A stretch of DNA of 64,000 nucleotides from Streptomyces genisteinicus (GTDB lineage: Bacteria > Actinomycetota > Actinomycetes > Streptomycetales > Streptomycetaceae): the NCBI RefSeq assembly GCF_014489615.1, contig NZ_CP060825.1:7300001-7364000 (forward strand), in the 5' to 3' direction. This document shows, in pieces, positions 19,501 through 27,067 of this stretch. Every line of letters starts with the position of its first letter. Position 1 is the first letter of the stretch. The translations under genes were made by a program, and so were the position numbers. The notes under the pieces are model-generated. The model was not told the DNA's origin, ran no database searches, and worked only from the letters and a program-made list of their open reading frames with translations.

Positions 19501-19719
19501 GCGGAGGACCGCGCCGCCCACCCCCACTCCGCCCGCTCCGTGCCGCGCCCGGCACACGCCGACCCCCGTCCCGCGCCCCCCGACCCCCGCCTGTTCCAGG
19601 GCGGGCCCGGGGCCCCGGGCCGGGGGCACTCGGAGCCGTTCCCCGGCCGCGGACCGGCGCCGGAGCCCGGCCCCGCACCCGGCCGGGCCGTTCCCCGCAG
19701 TGAAGGAGACCGCACATGA
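16576..19719 (+). CDS. cvnA: Conservon sensor kinase-like protein (CvnA), nitrate/sulfonate-sensing domain
   Basis: 1047 aa; GAGGAGG precedes ATG 16576. Cytoplasmic N-terminus, membrane segment near residues 63-85 (VICLLMVPVLSLLALWGFA), an extracellular helical sensor of the NIT type to about 360, second membrane segment 365-390, a HAMP-like linker, then a helical region FRLDHLTTRMRRHAESLIIL in place of a standard H-box, and a GHKL ATPase with N-box AELVENAAQFSPP and G-boxes EDRGLGMG and FVVSRLASRHG. The last 350 residues are a Pro/Ala-rich tail with repeated TPAGAHPAS-like units. In conservons CvnA forms a membrane complex with CvnB, CvnC and the GTPase CvnD, analogous to a eukaryotic GPCR/G-protein unit. 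Confidence 0.92.
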   Translation: MHTPRTPQDGESPPAQARPGRGRRAHAGAPAVEHTGHRPSPAPEDQGPPDRRTRRLVLRARTVRAKVICLLMVPVLSLLALWGFATVTTAQDMAALRLLRQVETQVGAPVAAAVTALETERLAALRQIAAPDAERAAALRSAAERTDAALRALGPDRGRTVAAAGAVPGELADRLTAFAEAAGALDGTRRAAAGGTASWERAYDTYGTAVEAAFAVTAATAALRDGGRSASDARVLLELDRAGEMLARQDALLGSARLSGGFTAARLRLFTGAAATRTAFLDAAAADLRGPARAAWRELAGGAGYRDLRAAEDRIGAAPAGRQAAGVVSAAEWDRSRAAVAGALRDIGSTARRAADRAEPAGNGLLTAAGAAVALGLVAVVASLVISVRIGRGLVVELVTLRNGALDIARRKLPHAMARLRTGEQIDIHAEAPAGPPAEDEIGQVGEALGTVHRAALGAAVERAELAGGISGVFVNLARRSQTLVHRQLALLDAMERRADDPAELGDLFRLDHLTTRMRRHAESLIILSGAAPGRAWSTPVPLTSVVRAAVSEIEDYARIEVRTLPEASVNGTAVADVTHLLAELVENAAQFSPPHTKVRITGEPVGNGYALEVEDRGLGMGRAALAEANRKLEESEALDLFDSDRLGLFVVSRLASRHGIRVRLGTSPYGGSTAVVLLPTTLLQPAPLPGGDRAATATGRPSPGAPIAGPSPAGLPATASGTPAAPSGAHPALTAAHGSTPADAHPAPGTPADALPSSRTPGHADPSSGTPAGAHPASRTPAGERPPTRTPGSPQRPTGVPGAPGAPGALFGPGRAGAAAGAAEDSGHPAGTPSADPGHHPPFPGRPGPRPVTGLPRHPDAPPPGDGTRAVPPRRPAAPVFQAPHAAPPAAPSVRVLRPGGVPAAPVAEGELPRRVRQTHLVPQLRGTPRAESQPGGPSGADDRGRTPELVRDRMAAYRDGWVRGGGTPPGPPSAEDRAAHPHSARSVPRPAHADPRPAPPDPRLFQGGPGAPGRGHSEPFPGRGPAPEPGPAPGRAVPRSEGDRT

Positions 19720-20138
19720 CCGAGCACGAGCCGGCGACGGGCCACTACCGGTTCGGTGACCTCGACTGGCTGCTGGACGATCTGGTCGTCCGGGTGGGCG
19801 AGGTCCGCCACGCCGTCGTCCTCTCCGGCGACGGACTGCCCGTCGGCGCGTCCGCCGCCCTGAGCCGCGAGGACGCCGAGCACCTGGCCGCCGTGGCCTC
19901 CGGGTTCCACAGCCTGGCCAAGGGCGCCGGACGCCACTTCCGGGCCGGCGGCGTGCGGCAGACGATGGTGGAGATGGACGACGGCTTCCTCTTCGTCGCC
20001 GCGGCGGGGGAGGGGTCCTGCCTCGCGCTGCTCACCGCCGTCAGCGCCGACATCGGCCTCATCGCCTACGAGATGGCCCGGCTGGTGAACCGTGTCGGCG
20101 AACATCTGCGCACCCCCGCCCGCGTGAGCTCGCCGTGA
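19716..20138 (+). CDS. cvnB: Roadblock/LC7 protein (CvnB)
   Basis: 140 aa; starts in the stop of cvnA (ATGA). Roadblock fold: LDWLLDDLVVRVGEVRHAVVLSGDGLPVG then GAGRHFRAGGVRQTMVEMDDGFLF. Members bind and regulate the small GTPase of the conservon as MglB does for MglA. A paralogue with the same core lies downstream at 22281. Confidence 0.93.
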   Translation: MTEHEPATGHYRFGDLDWLLDDLVVRVGEVRHAVVLSGDGLPVGASAALSREDAEHLAAVASGFHSLAKGAGRHFRAGGVRQTMVEMDDGFLFVAAAGEGSCLALLTAVSADIGLIAYEMARLVNRVGEHLRTPARVSSP

Positions 20139-20536
20139 GCGGCACGGCCGTCCCGCCCGGCAGCCAGTGGTACGACGCCGACGCGGGGCCGCTGGTCCGC
20201 CCCTACGCGATGACCGGGGGCAGGACCAAGCCCGGCCCGGCCAACGTGCGGTTCGACCTGATCGCGCTGGTCGTCGTGGACGAGCGGTCCGCCCCGGACG
20301 CGCAGGAGTCGCTTCTCGGCCCGGAGCACCGCACGCTGCTGTCCCTGTGCCGCTGCGAGACCCAGTCCGTCGCCGAACTCGCCGCCGACGCCGACCTGCC
20401 GGTCGGCGTCGTACGGGTGCTGCTCGGGGACCTCCTCGAAGCCGGTCATGTGAAGGTCAGCAGCCCCGTGGCCCCCGCACAACTGCCCGACGAAAGGATC
20501 CTGCGTGAGGTCATCGACGGCCTGCGCGCCCTGTGA
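20135..20536 (+). CDS. cvnC: DUF742 protein (CvnC)
   Basis: 133 aa from GTG in the stop of cvnB (GTGA). DUF742 signature: VRPYAMTGGRTKPG, then the winged-helix-like LCRCETQSVAELAADADLPVGVVRVLLGDLLEAGHVKV. Third member of the conservon complex. The next expected gene, cvnD, does not follow; a gene on the other strand intervenes. Confidence 0.93.
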   Translation: MSGTAVPPGSQWYDADAGPLVRPYAMTGGRTKPGPANVRFDLIALVVVDERSAPDAQESLLGPEHRTLLSLCRCETQSVAELAADADLPVGVVRVLLGDLLEAGHVKVSSPVAPAQLPDERILREVIDGLRAL

Positions 20537-20546
20537 GTGGGGCCGG

Positions 20547-21155
20547 TCACGGGCCGGTGGGGGCTCCTCGGCCCGCGGCGGCCGCCCCGCGCAGCCAGTC
20601 CTCGCGGCTCACGGCGTACTCCACGTCGCCGTGTTCGGACCCCTCGATCGTCTCGGGCCACTCCTCGAAGAAGGTGCGCACATGGACGAGCCCGGACTTC
20701 TCCATCACCCGCCGCGAACGGGAGTTCACCGTCATCGTGGTGGCCGTCACCCGGAGCACGCCGAGTTCGGCGAACCCGCGGCGGATCAGGGCACGGGAGC
20801 CCTCCGTGGCGAGCCCGCGCCCCCACGCGCGCCGGTGCAGCCGGTAGCCGAGCTCGACCTCCTCGGCGCTGTCCGGCGCCGTCGGCCGGAACTCGAACCA
20901 GCCGAGGAAGTCGCCCGAGGCACGGTCCTGCGCCGCCCAGTGACCGCGGCCCTCGCCGTGCGCCCCGTCGAGACAGGGGAAGCTGCGCAGCAGCGCCGGC
21001 AGGGTGTCACGGGCGATCTCCTCCCGCGACACCGGGCGTCCGCCGTTGATGTGGCGCATGACGTCCGGATCCCCGTCGAGCGAGAGCACACGGTCCACGT
21101 CATCGGGGCCGAACGCCCGCAGAACGAGCCGGCCGGTCTCCAGAAACCTCTCCAT
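20547..21155 (-). CDS. GNAT acetyltransferase (RimJ/RimL-like) inside the conservon
   Basis: 202 aa from ATG 21155. RimJ/RimL-type N-acetyltransferase: ETGRLVLRAFGPDDVDRVLS at the start, GYRLHRRAWGRGLATEGSRAL as acetyl-CoA motif A (R/Q-x-x-G-x-G/A replaced by RAWGRGLA), and NSRSRRVMEKSGL near the end. Transfers acetyl from acetyl-CoA to an amine or protein N-terminus; substrate unknown. It points against the conservon and ends 10 bp from the cvnC stop, separating cvnC from cvnD by 731 bp. Confidence 0.88.
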   Translation of the reverse strand: MERFLETGRLVLRAFGPDDVDRVLSLDGDPDVMRHINGGRPVSREEIARDTLPALLRSFPCLDGAHGEGRGHWAAQDRASGDFLGWFEFRPTAPDSAEEVELGYRLHRRAWGRGLATEGSRALIRRGFAELGVLRVTATTMTVNSRSRRVMEKSGLVHVRTFFEEWPETIEGSEHGDVEYAVSREDWLRGAAAAGRGAPTGP

Positions 21156-21267
21156 CGGCCGATTCTCGCCGCCGGCCGCGGCACCCGCAGGCGAATTTCC
21201 CGTGCCCCCGCCCGATCCCACCGCCGCACCGCTGCTCCGGCCCGACCACATCTGGGAGTGACGACGC

Positions 21268-21996
21268 ATGGCCGCTGACACCACGCCGACCGCGCGAGGC
21301 GCGCGTATCGCACCGGACCCGCAGACTGCACCGGACCCGCACACCGCGGCGAACGCGTCCGGACCGCACGCCGCGGACGGCACGGAGGACCCGCCCGGAG
21401 CCGGAGCCGGCGGCGGCGCGGACAGCGGCGCGCTCGCGCTGAAGATCCTCGTCGCCGGCGGGTTCGGGGTCGGCAAGACCACGCTCGTCGGAGCCGTCAG
21501 CGAGATCCGGCCCCTGCGGACCGAGGAACCGCTCAGCGAGGCCGGCACGCGGGTCGACGACACCGAGGGCGTCGCGCGGAAGTCCACGACGACGGTGGCC
21601 ATGGACTTCGGCCGCATCACCATCCGTTCGGGACTCTCCCTCTACCTCTTCGGCACCCCGGGGCAGGACCGGTTCTGGTTCCTGTGGGACGAGCTCTCGC
21701 AGGGCGCGCTCGGCGCCGTCGTCCTCGCCGACACCCGTCGCCTCGGCGACTGCTTCCCCGCGGTCGACTACTTCGAGCACCGCGGGATCCCGTTCGTCGT
21801 CGCGGTCAACTGCTTCCCCGGGGCACGGTCGTTCGGCGCCCACGAGGTCGCCCGCGCCCTCGATCTCGACCGCGGCACACCGGTCGTGCTGTGCGACGCG
21901 CGCGACAAGGACTCGGGGAAGGAGGTCCTCGTCCGGCTCGTGGAGTACGCCGGCCGTGTGCACACCGCCCGACTGCTCGACTCCGTCGGTTCCTGA
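21268..21996 (+). CDS. cvnD: Conservon small GTPase (CvnD)
   Basis: 242 aa; GGGAG upstream of ATG 21268. A 55-residue low-complexity N-terminal extension precedes the GTPase: P-loop GGFGVGKTTLVG, switch segment VARKSTTTVAMDFG, G3-like FGTPGQDRFWFLWDELS, and VVAVNCF in place of NKxD, as usual for the MglA-like conservon GTPases. Acts with CvnA-C at the membrane. The N-terminal extension is longer than usual. Confidence 0.93.
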   Translation: MAADTTPTARGARIAPDPQTAPDPHTAANASGPHAADGTEDPPGAGAGGGADSGALALKILVAGGFGVGKTTLVGAVSEIRPLRTEEPLSEAGTRVDDTEGVARKSTTTVAMDFGRITIRSGLSLYLFGTPGQDRFWFLWDELSQGALGAVVLADTRRLGDCFPAVDYFEHRGIPFVVAVNCFPGARSFGAHEVARALDLDRGTPVVLCDARDKDSGKEVLVRLVEYAGRVHTARLLDSVGS

Positions 21997-22280
21997 TGTG
22001 CGCACCTGCGCGACCGCGTGGGTTCCGGTGCGCGCCGCCGCGCGGACGCGACGGTTCCGGGCGCCGGCGGGTGCGCCTGCACGGCGAGACGGCGTGCGCC
22101 GGCGCACGGATCGCACAGCCGAACGCGCCCCCCGGCATCCGCCAAAATGCGGCGGACCTGCGCGGATCATGGCCGGGCGGTGCCGCTTCGCGGCGAGAGG
22201 ACCTTGCCGAGGAGCGCCGCGTACGAAAGGCTTGCGCCAGACGTACGGCCACGGGGAACGTACGAGGGGGAAGGACGGCG

Positions 22281-22685
22281 ATGGCGTTGGACAAGGGACT
22301 CGACTGGCTCCTGGACGACCTGACGAAGCGGGTCGACCACATCACGCACGCGCTGGTGCTCTCCAACGACGGGCTGGTGACCGGAGCGAGCACCGGGCTC
22401 GCGCGGGAGGACGCCGAGCACCTCGCGGCCGTCTCCTCGGGACTGCACTCCCTCGCCCGCGGATCGGGCCGCCACTTCCGTGCCGGCCGGGCCCGCCAGA
22501 CCATGGTCGAGTTCGACGAGGCCATGCTCTTCGTGACCGCCGCCGGCGACGGCAGCTGCCTGTGCGTGCTGAGCTCGGCCGAGGCGGACGTCGGCCAGGT
22601 GGCCTACGAGATGACCCTGATGGTCAACCGCGTCGGCGAGCACCTGGGCGTCGCGGCCCGTCAGCCGGGCGACGTCAGCCTCTGA
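22281..22685 (+). CDS. Second roadblock/LC7 protein, CvnB paralogue
   Basis: 134 aa; AAGGACGG precedes ATG 22281. Very close to cvnB over the whole roadblock domain (LDWLLDDL, GASTGLAREDAEHLAAVSSG, GSGRHFRAGRARQTMVEFDE, VNRVGEHL). It lies 284 bp beyond cvnD, too far for coupling, and may be transcribed on its own. It could form hetero-dimers with CvnB or serve another GTPase. Confidence 0.9.
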   Translation: MALDKGLDWLLDDLTKRVDHITHALVLSNDGLVTGASTGLAREDAEHLAAVSSGLHSLARGSGRHFRAGRARQTMVEFDEAMLFVTAAGDGSCLCVLSSAEADVGQVAYEMTLMVNRVGEHLGVAARQPGDVSL

Positions 22686-23206
22686 ACCCCGGCGCCGGGG
22701 CTTCCCACCCGCCGTGGCCCTCGAGCCGCGGCGGTGGTCCGGCGGTTCCCGCCCCCGGCGGCCGGACCGGTCGACCGCCCCCGCCACGCCCCGCCGTCAC
22801 GCGCGGACCGGCCACGCCCCGCCGCCACGCGCCACCGCCCGCGGTGGACCGCCCACAGCGCGCCGCGCCGCCTTGCCGGTGCCGCGCCCCGTGCCGCGCC
22901 GCGCCGCCCGAGAACGTCCCGCCTGCCCGTACCGCCCCCGCCCGGCGGCGGTTCCGCGTCCGGACGGAGTCGTGCCCGGACGGAGGCGTGCCCGGACGGG
23001 GGCGTGCCCGGACGGGGGCGTGCCCGGTGGCCCGGGCGGGCACCGGGCGGCGTGCCCGGAGCACCCCGTGAAGCTGCGCTGTGGGCCCGCTTAAGAAATC
23101 CTCGATGGACGCGACGCTCCGAGCTGGGCAGATTGGAGCCCGTCCACTGGGCGGGGCCGTATTTTCGGTATCCGGTCAGTCCCGTCGCATGCCTGGAGCC
23201 GTATCG
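22686..23206. other. Intergenic region upstream of tdh
   Basis: 521 bp without a convincing gene. A short GC hairpin follows the roadblock stop (CCCCGG-CG-CCGGGG, near 22687-22700). The distal part from 23090 is notably richer in A/T (TTAAGAAATCCTCGATGG, TATTTTCGGTATCCGG) and is the likely tdh-kbl promoter. Confidence 0.5.
22972..23027. repeat. 16-bp tandem repeat, 3.5 copies
   Basis: Three units of GTGCCCGGACGGRGGC (22972, 22988, 23004) and half of a fourth, noncoding, between the conservon and tdh. Confidence 0.75.
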
Positions 23207-24235
23207 ATGAAGGCACTTGTCAAGCAGCACGCCGAGCCCGGTCTGTGGCTCACGGATGTGCCGGAGCCCGAGACCGGCCCCGGCGACGTGCTGATCAAGG
23301 TCCTGCGCACCGGCATCTGCGGCACGGACCTGCACATCAGGTCCTGGGACCAGTGGGCGCAGGGCGCCGTCACCACCCCTCGCGTGCTGGGCCACGAGTT
23401 CGTCGGCGAGGTGGCGTCCGTCGGCCCGGACGTCGCGGACATCGCGGTGGGCGACATCGTCAGCGGCGAGGGCCACCTGGTGTGCGGCAAGTGCCGCAAC
23501 TGCCTGGCCGGCCGCAGGCACCTGTGCCGCAGCACGGTCGGCCTCGGCGTCGGCCGCGACGGGGCGTTCGCCGAGTACGTGGCGCTGCCCGCCTCCAACG
23601 TGTGGGTGCACCGCACCCCCGTCGACCTGGACGTCGCCGCGATCTTCGACCCGTTCGGCAACGCCGTGCACACCGCCCTGTCCTTCCCGCTCGTCGGCGA
23701 GGACGTGCTGATCACCGGTGCGGGTCCGATCGGCGTCATGGCCGCGGCCGTCGCCCGGCACGCCGGCGCGCGCAACGTGGTCGTCACGGACGTCAGCGAG
23801 CCCCGCCTGGAACTCGCCCGCAAGGTGGGCGCCACATTGGCCCTCAACGTCGCCGGGGCCGGCATCGCGGACGCCCAGCGGCAGCTCGGCCTGAAGGAGG
23901 GCTTCGACATCGGCCTGGAGATGTCCGGCCGGCCCGAGGCCATGCGCGACATGGTGGACAACATGACCCACGGCGGGCGCATCGCCATGCTCGGCCTGCC
24001 CGCCGAGGAGTTCGCCGTCGACTGGTCGAAGATCGTCACCTCGATGATCACCGTCAAGGGCATCTACGGCCGCGAGATGTTCGAGACCTGGTACGCGATG
24101 ACCGTGCTGCTGGAGGGCGGCCTCGACCTCTCCCCGGTGATCACCGGAAGCTACGGCTACCGGGACTTCGACGCGGCCTTCGACGAGGCCGCCCAGGGCC
24201 GCAGCGGCAAGATCATCCTCGACTGGACCGTCTGA
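23207..24235 (+). CDS. tdh: L-threonine 3-dehydrogenase
   Basis: 342 aa; ATG 23207 with GGAG 8 nt upstream (the frame is open further upstream but lacks coding character). Zinc medium-chain dehydrogenase: catalytic zinc site CGTDLHI and GHEFVGEV, structural zinc cysteines CGKCRNCLAGRRHLC, NAD-binding GAGPIGVMAAAVARHAGA, and the Tdh-typical EMSGRPEAMRDM and IYGREMFETWY. Converts threonine to 2-amino-3-ketobutyrate, the substrate of the next gene product. Confidence 0.95.
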   Translation: MKALVKQHAEPGLWLTDVPEPETGPGDVLIKVLRTGICGTDLHIRSWDQWAQGAVTTPRVLGHEFVGEVASVGPDVADIAVGDIVSGEGHLVCGKCRNCLAGRRHLCRSTVGLGVGRDGAFAEYVALPASNVWVHRTPVDLDVAAIFDPFGNAVHTALSFPLVGEDVLITGAGPIGVMAAAVARHAGARNVVVTDVSEPRLELARKVGATLALNVAGAGIADAQRQLGLKEGFDIGLEMSGRPEAMRDMVDNMTHGGRIAMLGLPAEEFAVDWSKIVTSMITVKGIYGREMFETWYAMTVLLEGGLDLSPVITGSYGYRDFDAAFDEAAQGRSGKIILDWTV

Positions 24236-24305
24236 GCGTCCGGACCACCCGCGTCCCGCGTCCCGCCCCTCGCCCCGCACCGGCGACCCCTCTAGGAGAC
24301 CCCTC

Positions 24306-25511
24306 ATGTACGCGTCCGTCCGCGACGACCTCCGCACCACCCTCGACGAGATCCGCGACGCCGGCCTCTACAAGCCCGAGCGCGTGATCGGCACCCCGCA
24401 GAGCGCCTCCGTGGCCGTCACCGCCGGCGGCGCCGCCGGGGACGTCCTCAACTTCTGCGCCAACAACTACCTCGGCCTCGCCGACCACCCCGAGGTCGTC
24501 GCCGCCGCCAAGGACGCCCTCGACCGCTGGGGCTACGGCATGGCGTCCGTCCGCTTCATCTGCGGCACCCAGGAGATCCACAAGGAGCTCGAGCAGCGCC
24601 TGTCGTCCTTCCTGGGCCAGGAGGACACGATCCTCTACTCGTCCTGCTTCGACGCCAACGGAGGCGTCTTCGAGACCCTCCTCGGCCCGGAGGACGCGGT
24701 CATCTCCGACGCGCTGAACCACGCCTCCATCATCGACGGCATCCGCCTCTCCAAGGCCCGGCGCCACCGGTACGCCAACCGCGACCTCGCCGACCTGGAG
24801 CAGCAGCTCAAGGAGACCCAGGACGCCCGCCGCCGGCTGATCGTCACCGACGGCGTCTTCTCCATGGACGGCTACGTCGCCCCGCTCGCCGAGATCTGCG
24901 ACCTCGCCGACCGCTACGACGCCATGGTCATGGTCGACGACTCGCACGCCGTCGGCTTCGTCGGCCCCGGCGGGCGCGGCACCCCCGAACTGCACGGCGT
25001 CATGGACCGCGTGGACATCATCACGGGCACCCTCGGCAAGGCGCTCGGTGGTGCCTCCGGCGGCTACGTCGCGGCCCGCGCCGAGATCGTCGAACTGCTG
25101 CGCCAGCGCTCGCGCCCCTACCTCTTCTCCAACTCTCTCGCGCCCGTCATCGCCGCCGCCTCCCTGAAGGTGCTGGACCTCCTGGAGTCCGCCGGCGACC
25201 TGCGGGAGAAGCTCGCCGCCAACACGGCCCTGTTCCGCTCGGCGATGACGGACGCCGGCTTCGACGTCCTTCCCGGCGACCACGCCATCGCCCCCGTCAT
25301 GATCGGCGACGCCGCGAAGGCGGGCCGGATGGCCGAGCTGCTGCTGGAGCGGGGCGTGTACGTGATCGGCTTCTCGTACCCGGTCGTCCCCATGGGCCAG
25401 GCGCGCATCCGGGTCCAGCTCTCCGCCGCGCACTCCACCGGGGACGTCGAGCGCGTCGTCGCCGCGTTCACCGACGCCCGCGCCGCCCTGGAGGCGGAGA
25501 CGCCGGCCTGA
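24306..25511 (+). CDS. kbl: Glycine C-acetyltransferase (2-amino-3-ketobutyrate CoA ligase)
   Basis: 401 aa, family length; AGGAGACC precedes ATG 24306. PLP enzyme of the alpha-oxoamine synthase family: FCANNYLGLADHPEV, VRFICGTQEIHKELE, DDSHAVGFVG, and the Schiff-base lysine in TGTLGKALGGASGGY. Cleaves 2-amino-3-ketobutyrate with CoA to glycine and acetyl-CoA. Forms an operon with tdh, 70 bp apart, completing threonine catabolism. Confidence 0.96.
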   Translation: MYASVRDDLRTTLDEIRDAGLYKPERVIGTPQSASVAVTAGGAAGDVLNFCANNYLGLADHPEVVAAAKDALDRWGYGMASVRFICGTQEIHKELEQRLSSFLGQEDTILYSSCFDANGGVFETLLGPEDAVISDALNHASIIDGIRLSKARRHRYANRDLADLEQQLKETQDARRRLIVTDGVFSMDGYVAPLAEICDLADRYDAMVMVDDSHAVGFVGPGGRGTPELHGVMDRVDIITGTLGKALGGASGGYVAARAEIVELLRQRSRPYLFSNSLAPVIAAASLKVLDLLESAGDLREKLAANTALFRSAMTDAGFDVLPGDHAIAPVMIGDAAKAGRMAELLLERGVYVIGFSYPVVPMGQARIRVQLSAAHSTGDVERVVAAFTDARAALEAETPA

Positions 25512-25583
25512 CGCCCGCCGTCCCCGGGGCCCCGCTCCCGGGGAGCGGACGGCGGCGGCCGCCGCCGGTGACACAATGACGGC

Positions 25584-26513
25584 GTGATCGACCCCCGCCG
25601 GCTGCGCATCCTGCGGGCCGTGGCGGACCACCGTACGGTGACCGCCGCGGCCTCCGCGCTGTACCTCACCCCGTCCGCCGTGTCCCAGCAGCTCAACGCG
25701 CTGGAGCAGGAGACGGGGCACACCCTGCTGATCCGCGGCGGCAAGGGCGCGACCCTCACCGCGGCGGGGGAGATCCTGCTCGGCCACACCCACACCGTCC
25801 TCGCCCAGCTCGAACGGGCCGAGGCCGAGCTCGCCGCCTACGCGCAGGGCGCGGCCGGCGAGGTGACCGTCGCCGCGTTCGCCACGGGCATCGCCGAGGT
25901 GGTCGCGCCCGCCGTCGCGCGGCTGTCCGGCGAGCGGCCGGGCATCGCCGTGCGGGTCCGGGACGCCGAGGGCGACGAGAGCCTTCCGCTGGTCCTCGAC
26001 GGCGAGGCCGATCTGGCGGTCGCGGTCGAGTACCGGGGGGCGCCGGGCGCGGACGACCCGCGGCTCTCGCGGGTGCCGCTGTACGCGGAGCCGTTCGACG
26101 CGGTGCTGCGCGCCGACCACCCGCTGGCCGCCGCGGAACGCGTCGAACTGGCCCGGCTCGCGGGCAGCGACTGGATCGGCCCCTACCCGGGCAACCCCTG
26201 CCACGACATGGTGCTCCTCGCCTGCGAGCTCGCCGGGTTCCAGCCGCGGCTGGTGCACCAGTCGGACGACTTCCGGGCCGTGGCCGCCCTCGCCGGGGCC
26301 GGCGCGGGGGTGGCCCTGGTGCCCCGCTCCGCGCTGCGCGGCATGGAGCTGGGCAGCGCGGTCGTGCGCTCGGTCTCCGGTCCGGCGGCCACCCGCCGGG
26401 TGTTCGCGGCGGTCCGCCGCGGTGCGGAGGAGCACCCGCTGATCAGCCCCGTGCTGGACGCCCTCGCGGTCACCGCGGCCGGTCTCCGTGTCGAGGACGT
26501 CCCGACCGCCTGA
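25584..26513 (+). CDS. LysR-family regulator, likely of tdh-kbl
   Basis: 309 aa from GTG 25584. Helix-turn-helix at residues about 17-36 (RTVTAAASALYLTPSAVSQQ), dimer helix, then a two-lobed substrate domain (GEVTVAAFATGIAEVVAPAV ... GAGVALVPRSALRG). Lies 72 bp after kbl on the same strand, so it may be co-transcribed and respond to threonine or a derivative; that target is an inference. Confidence 0.9.
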   Translation: MIDPRRLRILRAVADHRTVTAAASALYLTPSAVSQQLNALEQETGHTLLIRGGKGATLTAAGEILLGHTHTVLAQLERAEAELAAYAQGAAGEVTVAAFATGIAEVVAPAVARLSGERPGIAVRVRDAEGDESLPLVLDGEADLAVAVEYRGAPGADDPRLSRVPLYAEPFDAVLRADHPLAAAERVELARLAGSDWIGPYPGNPCHDMVLLACELAGFQPRLVHQSDDFRAVAALAGAGAGVALVPRSALRGMELGSAVVRSVSGPAATRRVFAAVRRGAEEHPLISPVLDALAVTAAGLRVEDVPTA

Positions 26514-26538
26514 CCCGCCCGCCCCGCGGGGCGCCGCA

Positions 26539-26558
26539 GGCCCGCGTCCCGGCGGGCC
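26539..26558. terminator. Short hairpin between convergent genes
   Basis: GGCCCGC (26539-26545) pairs with GCGGGCC (26552-26558); it touches the stop codon of the SRPBCC gene. Confidence 0.5.
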
Positions 26559-27067
26559 TACCGGGCGGGTGTCTCCAGCGCGCTCTTCAGATTGGCCAGC
26601 GTCGTGCGGATGTTGCGCCGCTGGAAGTCGGCGAAGGTGTGCCCGCGGGTGGCGATCCGGTCGAACACCCCGGCCACCGCGTCCGGCCAGGCCCGCCGGT
26701 CGTCCGTCCAGGTCTCCGTGACCCGCGTCCCGCCGCCCTCGGCCGGCTCGAAGCGGTACTCCCAGGTGGCGATCGGGCCCCGCAGCACCGGCCGCCGCAG
26801 CCCGATGGCCCGCACCCGGAACGCGAAGCGCTCACCGGGATCGGCCGCGGTCACCGTGCAGCGCGTCGTCCACGACAGCGGCCCCCGGGTGTTGCGGCCG
26901 TCGAAGACCGTCCCCACCCGCGTCCCGCCCGCGGCGTCGCGCACCACGGCGCCGCGGTTCTCGGGGCTCCAGCGGCCCATCAGCGTCGGATCGCTCACCT
27001 GCGCGTAGACGTCCGAGGGGGACGCGTCGATCACGACGCTGTCCGAGACGGTGAAGATCCGTGGCAT
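26558..27067 (-). CDS. SRPBCC (START-like) ligand-binding protein
   Basis: 169 aa; GGAG 8 nt before ATG 27067. Starts with the SRPBCC strand VSDSVVIDASPSDVYAQVSDPTLMGRWSPE, followed by strands with WTTRCTVTAADPGERFAFRV and a C-terminal helix TFADFQRRNIRTTLANLKSALE. The hydrophobic-pocket fold is used by polyketide cyclases and lipid-binding proteins; here the ligand is unknown. Its first 236 bp are also read by the EamA frame. Confidence 0.85.
   Translation of the reverse strand: MPRIFTVSDSVVIDASPSDVYAQVSDPTLMGRWSPENRGAVVRDAAGGTRVGTVFDGRNTRGPLSWTTRCTVTAADPGERFAFRVRAIGLRRPVLRGPIATWEYRFEPAEGGGTRVTETWTDDRRAWPDAVAGVFDRIATRGHTFADFQRRNIRTTLANLKSALETPAR

Noticed and set aside
22957..23027. Tandem 16-bp units considered as a CRISPR-like array
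   Set aside because: Units are contiguous with no spacers and there are no cas genes.
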